Below, in pieces: positions 5,690 to 9,294 of a stretch of DNA of 9,294 nucleotides. The position numbers and the translations under genes are program-made. This DNA comes from Tardiphaga sp. (GTDB taxonomy: Bacteria; Pseudomonadota; Alphaproteobacteria; Rhizobiales; Xanthobacteraceae): the NCBI GenBank assembly GCA_028290765.1, contig JAQGJF010000717.1, positions 1 to 9,294 on the forward strand, read 5' to 3'. The first letter of the stretch is position 1. Every line of letters starts with the position of its first letter. The notes below the pieces were generated by a model that saw nothing but the letters and a program-made list of their open reading frames with translations, did not search any database and had not been told where the DNA came from.

Positions 5690-5986
5690 ATGGCATTCAG
5701 CTACAACACCGCCGCAGAATTGTTTCCCGCCGCGATCCGCAAGAAGAAGCGGGCGGGTTTCGCCTATCGGCGCTTCGACACTGCGGCTGCCGCCGTGCAA
5801 TTCGCGATCGAGGAACTCCCGGCGGATTCGCTGAACGGCGCCTACCTTCAGGTCGATGAGGCCCGCTTCGATCAAAGCGGGATCCGCACGCTGTATGAGA
5901 GCGAAGATTTCCCGCTCGCGCGGCGCGCTCCAGAACCCGCGGCCGAGCCCGCCGCCACCACCGACGCGAAGGCCGACGCCGCGTAA
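5690..5986 (+). CDS. Small soluble conserved-hypothetical protein (98 aa)
   Basis: The protein begins MAFSYNTAAELFPAAIRKKK and continues FAYRRFDTAAAAVQFAIEEL, YLQVDEARFDQSGIRTLYES and EDFPLARR. An Ala/Pro-rich disordered tail occupies residues 80-98. It has no signal peptide, membrane segment or cysteine. The folded part (1-79) looks like a small alpha/beta domain with the repeated theme 'RRF.TAA.A..FAIEELP'. I recall similar conserved hypotheticals in Bradyrhizobium but no named function. AGAGG (5676-5680) lies 9 nt before the ATG. The gene is convergent with the DUF4112 gene, with the two stop codons 9 bp apart and no clear terminator between them. Confidence 0.75.
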   Translation: MAFSYNTAAELFPAAIRKKKRAGFAYRRFDTAAAAVQFAIEELPADSLNGAYLQVDEARFDQSGIRTLYESEDFPLARRAPEPAAEPAATTDAKADAA

Positions 5987-5995
5987 CTCTTATCG

Positions 5996-6505
5996 CTATC
6001 GTTGCCGATCGAGCCAGCGCCGCAGCATCCGCATATTGCGGATGTTGGCGCGGAACATCACGTCGAACGCATCGCCCACCACCGGCACCGCGCCGACCAC
6101 GCCGTCGAGCGCGACATTGCCGAGCATCCGCACCGTGAGATGCCAGGGCGCGCCGAGCGCGCGCGCCTCGCGGACGATCCACAGCGAGATCGCCGTGGTG
6201 ATGATGTCTCCGACGACCGGGATCAACCCGATGATCCCGTCGATGCCGTAGCGGACGTTAGTCCCAGGCACGATGAACGCGACATCCAGAAGCTTCGCCA
6301 GCGCATCGAGCCGCGCCAGCCGCTGCTCGCGGGTGAGATGGCCGAACGGATTCGCGCCCGAAGTTCCGAAGTCGAACCTGAATCCGCCGATGTCCGGGCC
6401 GAGCGACTCCGGCCGAACTTCGCGGCCGTCCTGATCGATGATCGGGGCGTGCGAAGAGCGGTGATGACGGCTGGCGGTGCGGGAATAGGTTTGATCGATC
6501 GTCAT
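5996..6505 (-). CDS. DUF4112 family membrane protein
   Basis: The protein has the DUF4112 signature. It reads RLDALAKLLDVAFIVPGTNV, then two related hydrophobic units with the motif G-I/V-x-x-x-P-V-V-G-D. These are GIDGIIGLIPVVGDIITTAI with SLWIVREARALGAP, and NVALDGVVGAVPVVGDAFDV with MFRANIRNMRMLRRWL. The repeated Pro-Val-Val-Gly-Asp pattern suggests two re-entrant or transmembrane hairpins. The function of the family is unknown. The N-terminal 60 residues are polar and probably cytosolic. Two starts are possible. ATG 6505 gives 169 aa (MTIDQTYSRT...). ATG 6580 gives 194 aa and lies 1 nt after the stop of the AraC relic, with GGGGA 8 nt upstream. I favour 6505 because the extra 25 residues (MLYQFRPRDRVPQLAK...) are not family-like, but the upstream start cannot be excluded. 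Confidence 0.82.
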   Translation of the reverse strand: MTIDQTYSRTASRHHRSSHAPIIDQDGREVRPESLGPDIGGFRFDFGTSGANPFGHLTREQRLARLDALAKLLDVAFIVPGTNVRYGIDGIIGLIPVVGDIITTAISLWIVREARALGAPWHLTVRMLGNVALDGVVGAVPVVGDAFDVMFRANIRNMRMLRRWLDRQR

Positions 6506-6581
6506 CGCGCTCACATGGGGTATATCGAAGGCTTTCGCAAGCTGCGGCACGCGGTCGCGCGGACGGAACTGATAAAGCATC

Positions 6582-6884
6582 TCAATGTCCCCGTGCCGCG
6601 GTCGGCGTCAGTCCGAAGCGGCGACGGAAGCTGCGGTTGAAGTAGGACAGATCGTTGAAGCCGCGGTCGAACGCGACGTCGCTGATCCAGCGCGATCCCG
6701 ATCGCGACAGGAGATCGGCGGCCTTGCGCAGCCGCAACTCGTTCAACCGCGCGCTGAAACTGGCGCCGGCCTCGTACAGCAATTCATTGACATAGCGCTC
6801 CGAGAGCCCCGCCGCGACGGCAAGCTTTTGCGCGGAGAAATCCGGCTCGCTGAAGCGTCCCGCCGCGCATGCCTGCCCGCGCGG
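6582..6884 (-). pseudogene. AraC-family regulator relic, DNA-binding domain only
   Basis: Read from the in-frame stop at 6885-6887, the minus strand gives about 100 codons. It has a nearly complete AraC/XylS double helix-turn-helix: SEPDFSAQKLAVAAGLSERYV (helices 1-2 and first recognition helix), ELLYEAGASFSARLNELRLR, KAADLL, then ISDVAFDRGFNDLSYFNRSF and RRRFGLTPTAARGH. The last segment matches the family end 'AF..GF.D.S+F.R.F+R.FG.TP...R'. The N-terminal effector domain is missing. No ATG with a Shine-Dalgarno precedes the domain, and a TAG closes the frame at 6885. I read it as a 5'-truncated pseudogene. A short functional HTH-only protein from a TTG at 6782 would lack the first HTH and is unlikely to work. 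Confidence 0.72.
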
Positions 6885-6930
6885 CTATCACATCGGCCCC
6901 GGCGGCCGCTGCCGCGGCAACGGCCGATAG
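6862..6930 (+). pseudogene. 3' remnant of a small secreted Cys/Gly/Pro-rich peptide gene
   Basis: On the + strand the frame ending in TAG at 6928-6930 reads AAHACPRGYHIGPGGRCRGN GR. From memory this matches the conserved C-terminus of small exported proteins abundant in Bradyrhizobium/Rhodopseudomonas (GCGPGWHRGP.G.CR.N type): two cysteines framing a H-x-G-P-x-G core. Upstream of 6862 the same frame only reads the antisense of the AraC relic, so signal peptide and N-terminal half are absent. It is a tail fragment of about 22 codons. Confidence 0.45.
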
Positions 6931-6936
6931 TTTTTT
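6903..6936 (+). terminator. Hairpin plus T6 at the end of the small-peptide relic
   Basis: CGGCCG at 6903-6908 can pair with CGGCCG at 6921-6926, with a further GCCGCGGC palindrome in the loop. ATAG and six T follow (6931-6936). It could end transcription of the small-peptide gene whose stop codon lies at 6928-6930. The stem overlaps the coding end and is only moderately stable, so it is less certain than the terminator at 6975. Confidence 0.35.
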
Positions 6937-6974
6937 CAGCACGCCATCATCCTCGATCGCGCGATGACGCAACC

Positions 6975-7005
6975 GGCGGCGGGCTCAAGGCTCGCCGCCT
7001 TTTTT
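6975..7005 (+). terminator. Strong intrinsic terminator, orphaned by gene decay
   Basis: A 10-bp stem (GGCGGCGGGC/GCTCGCCGCC, one G-U pair) with loop TCAAG is followed directly by six T (7000-7005). It is a clear Rho-independent terminator on the + strand. The only + strand coding trace just before it is the small-peptide relic, so it probably belonged to that gene. Confidence 0.85.
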
Positions 7006-7139
7006 GTGCCTCTCACCACCGGATGCGGCCCCTGACGGGCCCCGTACTTTCGAACCCTGTGCGGTGCTGCCGCGACAAAGACTCTCGACGGGACGGGTGC
7101 GCCCCATGCGCGGCACCCGATGCAGAGAGGCCGGACGAG
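7006..7139 (+). other. Leader of the DMP19-domain gene
   Basis: This 134-bp stretch after the terminator must hold the promoter of the DMP19-domain gene, but I find no convincing -35/-10 pair. A 6-bp hairpin GGGTGC/GCACCC lies at 7095-7118, and a 5-bp GGCCC/GGGCC pair at 7027-7041. GAGAGG (about 7125-7130) is the nearest ribosome-site candidate. Confidence 0.3.
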
Positions 7140-7733
7140 ATGAGCGGGAAAGTTGCGTGCGAGGCCTGTGGCGCCATGATTTTGCCGTCCACCGCGAAGG
7201 CGAATGATGGCGTCTGCATGCCCTGCAAGCGCGGCGACCGCGGTCATATCGAAACCGCCAAGATCCGCTATGCGGAGCGGAAAAAGGCGCAGGCCACCCC
7301 TGAACCGGAGACCCTGCATTGGCGATGGCTGGTCCAGCAGGTTCATCAATCCCCCCATGGTTTCGCCGGCCTGTCCGCCGAAAATCAAAACTACTTCGCG
7401 GCCTGCCTTCTCGAAGGCGAGGTCTATGATGGCGGCTTCGACCAGTATTTCCACAACAGCTCGGCCGACCACTATGCCGACGCGATCAGGGGGTTGCAGG
7501 AGATCGGCGCCGCGGAATGCAGCCGACTTGTGGTCGCGGCCAAAGAGGTTCTGTTCGGCGCGGATGACGTGCCCGGTACACAGGACTCCCGCTGCAGCCG
7601 GATCGGGGAAATGGCGCCGGCGCTGGAAGACAAACTCGAAGAGCTCGATCGGCAGTTCGGCAAGGAGTCCGCCAGGCTCCGCCACCTCGCCGGGCAATAC
7701 GCCCGCAAGCATGGGCTGCTCGAGGAGTTTTAG
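7140..7733 (+). CDS. Zinc-ribbon protein with DMP19/DUF4375 domain (197 aa)
   Basis: Residues 1-30 form a probable zinc ribbon with two CxxC knuckles (C7/C10 in CEACGAMILPSTA, C26/C29 in GVCMPCKRG). After a charged linker (31-57), residues 60-195 match DMP19-like proteins (DUF4375). They read LVQQVHQSPHGFAGLSAENQ, NYFAACLLEGEVYDGGFDQY, FHNSSADHYADAIRGLQEIG, then the acidic helix LEDKLEELDRQF and YARKHGLLEEF. The hallmark 'YDGGFDQYFHNSS' is intact. DMP19 in Neisseria is an acidic DNA-mimic that binds a repressor. Related domains also occur as candidate immunity proteins, but neither role can be asserted here. ATG 7140 is chosen because the zinc ribbon begins right after it; the frame stays open upstream, where no conserved sequence is seen. 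It is convergent with the diguanylate cyclase gene. Confidence 0.84.
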   Translation: MSGKVACEACGAMILPSTAKANDGVCMPCKRGDRGHIETAKIRYAERKKAQATPEPETLHWRWLVQQVHQSPHGFAGLSAENQNYFAACLLEGEVYDGGFDQYFHNSSADHYADAIRGLQEIGAAECSRLVVAAKEVLFGADDVPGTQDSRCSRIGEMAPALEDKLEELDRQFGKESARLRHLAGQYARKHGLLEEF

Positions 7734-7771
7734 GGCGGGGCGATTTTCGGTGGAATCGGCACTGCCAACTC

Positions 7772-7787
7772 CGTCATTGCAATGACG
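7772..7787. repeat. Perfect 16-bp palindrome between convergent genes
   Basis: CGTCATTGCAATGACG is fully self-complementary and sits 38 bp after the DMP19 gene stop and 17 bp after the cyclase stop on the other strand. From memory, CCGTCATTGCGAG...CGCAATGACG repeats are frequent between genes in Bradyrhizobium. This looks like a collapsed copy keeping only the two termini (inference). It has no T-tract on either side. Confidence 0.55.
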
Positions 7788-7804
7788 ACAGCGGACGCCT
7801 GCCC

Positions 7805-9019
7805 TCAGCACTTCACCGGGTGCGTCGCCTCTTGTTCCAGTTCCGGCGTCAATGGCGGCGCCAGTTCATGGACCGCGAGGCGGTTCTTGCCTTGCTTCTT
7901 CGCCACATAGAGCGCCTGGTCGGCGGTGGCCATCAGCCGCTCCGCCGACATGCCGGCCACCGGCGACCACTGCGCCACGCCGATCGAGGCCGCGATCGCA
8001 ATCTCGGCGCCGGTGCAGCCTTCCGCGTCGGCGCGGCAGGCCTCCAGCACGCTTTGCGCAATGACCGTGGCCCGGCGCAAACCCGTCGCCGGCAGCACGA
8101 TGCAGAACTCGTCGCCACCGGTGCGGGCCAACAGATCGCCGGGCCGCAGCCGGCTCTGCGCCATCAGCGCGAAATGCCGCAAACAGTCGTCGCCGGCGCC
8201 GTGGCCGAAGCCGTCATTGATTTCCTTGAAACCGTCGAGATCGATCGCCAGCAGCGCGAACGCCTCGCCGCTGCGCTGCGACAGCGCGCATTCCGCGCCA
8301 AGCCGCTGCAGCAGATGGCGCCGGTTGGCGACGCCGGTCAGGTCGTCCACCAAAGCGAGATCGGAGACTTCGGCGCGCAGCCGGTCGATCGCCATCAGCA
8401 GGAAACCGAAATTCCACACCATCGAGAGGAACACCAGCCCCACCAGCAGGGCGACCTGCAGCGGATTGAAATACATGGTCGTGATATCGCCGCCGAGATG
8501 CAGCAGGGCCGCGATCGTGCGCACCGTAAAGGTGAGGATCATGAGCGCCGCCGCGGCGCCGGCGATGCGGGCACCGGTGCTGACGCCGGTGTCTTGCCGC
8601 GACAGCAACAGCTTCAGCGCCAGCGCCGTCGGGACCGTCTGGCCGAGCGAATAGACCAGGATCCGCATCGACATGTCGTCGCGAACGACCTGAAAGAAGG
8701 CCAGCCCGGCAAAACTGAGGGCGGTGACGAGGACGGCGGTCCGCCACGACAGCGGCCTGTGGTAAAAGCGGCGGACGCCCATTTCGATGAAGAAGCAGGC
8801 GAGGATCGTCATCAGGGCGGCGATCAACACCGGCACCTGCGAATTCGTTACCTCGCGCAACAATCCGACCATCGGCGCGGCCGCCGCCATCAGCGAGCCG
8901 GCGCTCCAATAGCGCGCGGCGCCAAAGCTCGGATAGCGGCGCCTGACGTAGGTCCACATCAGGCCCGACGATATGAAATTGACCGTGAACACCAGCCAGA
9001 TGGTCGAAACGCTCAACAT
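7805..9019 (-). CDS. Membrane-bound diguanylate cyclase (GGDEF), active site and I-site intact
   Basis: The enzyme should make cyclic di-GMP from two GTP at the inner membrane. The 404-residue protein has about seven hydrophobic helices in its N-terminal half (roughly 5-25, 37-54, 61-82, 92-112, 118-139, 149-173, 184-211), a probable sensor region I cannot assign to a named domain. The GGDEF domain follows, with DDLTGVANRR (225-234), metal-binding DLDGFKEIND (260-269), the signature RTGGDEF (299-305), ASIGVA (344-349) and ADQALYVAKKQGKNR (366-380). The inhibitory site RxxD (R292-D295) lies at the canonical five residues before GGDEF, so product inhibition is expected. No EAL domain is present. 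Start ATG 9019 gives a first membrane helix right away; the SD is weak (CCGGA). A truncated paralogue lies just upstream on the same strand. Confidence 0.92.
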   Translation of the reverse strand: MLSVSTIWLVFTVNFISSGLMWTYVRRRYPSFGAARYWSAGSLMAAAAPMVGLLREVTNSQVPVLIAALMTILACFFIEMGVRRFYHRPLSWRTAVLVTALSFAGLAFFQVVRDDMSMRILVYSLGQTVPTALALKLLLSRQDTGVSTGARIAGAAAALMILTFTVRTIAALLHLGGDITTMYFNPLQVALLVGLVFLSMVWNFGFLLMAIDRLRAEVSDLALVDDLTGVANRRHLLQRLGAECALSQRSGEAFALLAIDLDGFKEINDGFGHGAGDDCLRHFALMAQSRLRPGDLLARTGGDEFCIVLPATGLRRATVIAQSVLEACRADAEGCTGAEIAIAASIGVAQWSPVAGMSAERLMATADQALYVAKKQGKNRLAVHELAPPLTPELEQEATHPVKC

Positions 9020-9140
9020 CGCAAATCCGGACCGTGCAACGACCTGCCTCGCAAATTCATATCGATCTCACTCACGATGCCCCTGCGTCGCGGAACAGGC
9101 CACATCTCGCCGCCTGGGCAGCGGATGTCGGCGCTTGGCT
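9020..9140 (-). other. Intergenic region between the two tandem cyclase genes
   Basis: These 121 bp separate the stop of the upstream cyclase from the start of the next. I see no terminator with a T-tract and no clear -35/-10 pair on the minus strand, so the two genes may be co-transcribed. Nothing else is recognisable here. Confidence 0.3.
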
Positions 9141-9294
9141 TCAGCCGGTTTTCAACAGGCTCGCGAGATGCGCGGCCTCTCGTTCCAGTTCCGGCGCCAG
9201 CGACGGCGCGGGCTCGTAAACCGCAAAACGGTTCTTGCCCTCCTTCTTGGCGGCGTAGAGCGCCTGGTCGGCAGCGTGTTCGGAAGAGCTCACG
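9141..9294 (-). CDS. Second GGDEF diguanylate cyclase, C-terminal end only (cut by window edge)
   Basis: The last 50 codons of a minus-strand gene are visible: ADQALYAAKKEGKNRFAVYE, then PAPSLAPELEREAAHLASLL KTG and TGA. ADQALY-x-AKK-x-GKNR is the end of a GGDEF domain. The tail (E-x-AP-x-L-x-PELE-x-EA-x-H) matches that of the neighbouring cyclase residue for residue, so the two genes are tandem paralogues. The gap to the next start codon is 121 bp. Before ADQALY the visible reading is VSSSEHA, about three residues shorter than the 'ERLMAT' helix of the neighbour and without its conserved Leu, so the copy may be altered there. The catalytic motif lies outside the window. Confidence 0.8.
   Translation of the reverse strand, partial: VSSSEHAADQALYAAKKEGKNRFAVYEPAPSLAPELEREAAHLASLLKTG

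Noticed and set aside
6002..6640. 212-codon plus-strand open frame over the DUF4112 gene
   Set aside because: Arg/His-rich shadow of the DUF4112 reading, whose conserved motifs are on the minus strand.
6784..6972. 62-codon minus-strand reading with an Ala-rich stretch (SAVAAAAAAGADVIAARAG) resembling a signal peptide
   Set aside because: No SD, no continuation into a conserved domain, and it is antisense to the small-peptide relic and terminator.
6936..7811. 291-codon minus-strand open frame across the DMP19 gene
   Set aside because: The plus strand carries the conserved zinc ribbon and DMP19 domain; the antisense reading is mirror-image composition and runs through an intrinsic terminator.
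1..9294. CRISPR array, tRNA/rRNA genes, transposase or phage genes
   Set aside because: No regularly spaced repeats, no tRNA-like cloverleaf or rRNA sequence recognised, and no transposase or structural phage motifs in any credible frame.

Overview
The window is high-GC DNA with compact genes, good Shine-Dalgarno sites and protein sequences closest, from memory, to Bradyrhizobium/Rhodopseudomonas-type Alphaproteobacteria (Nitrobacteraceae). This placement rests on an FlbD-type flagellar regulator, a DUF3309 microprotein, a DUF4112 protein and an intergenic repeat starting GTAGCCCG. No database search was possible.

Layout. (1) 3-908, + strand: the 3' two-thirds of a sigma-54 activator of the FlbD flagellar class, cut by the window edge. 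(2) 909-1177, - strand, tail to tail with flbD: two overlapping tiny membrane-protein genes (29 and 60 codons) joined by an ATGA stop/start. (3) 1387-1770, +: an unrecognised 127-aa beta-rich protein behind an AT-rich leader, followed by a hairpin. (4) 1918-3027, +: a compact RecD/Pif1-like superfamily 1 helicase, followed by a long imperfect inverted repeat of the intergenic-repeat type. (5) 3146-3358, -: a degraded C-terminal fragment of a caspase-like (peptidase C14) gene. (6) 3535-4760, +: a methionine sulfoxide reductase operon, with an exported single-cysteine MsrA, a cytosolic zinc-binding MsrB and a strong intrinsic terminator. (7) 4811-5986, +: an exported small protein, a DUF3309-like membrane microprotein with a hairpin leader, and a small soluble conserved hypothetical. 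(8) 5996-6884, -: a DUF4112 membrane protein downstream of a decapitated AraC-family gene. Abutting the AraC relic, on the + strand, is the tail of a small Cys/Gly/Pro/Arg-rich secreted peptide gene with its terminator. (9) 7140-7733, +: a zinc-ribbon protein with a DMP19/DUF4375 domain. (10) 7805-9294, -: two tandem paralogous GGDEF diguanylate cyclases, the second cut by the window edge.

Functionally this is mixed accessory and housekeeping chromosome at the end of a flagellar locus. It has oxidative-damage repair (msrAB), c-di-GMP signalling next to motility control, and several small envelope proteins. At least three gene relics and two palindromic repeat elements suggest repeated rearrangement. 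No phage, IS transposase, CRISPR array, tRNA or rRNA was seen. I did not find a clearly new multi-gene system. The best leads are the overlapping membrane microprotein pair beside flbD, the unknown 127-aa protein, the structured leader of the DUF3309 gene, and the relic mosaic at about 6860.
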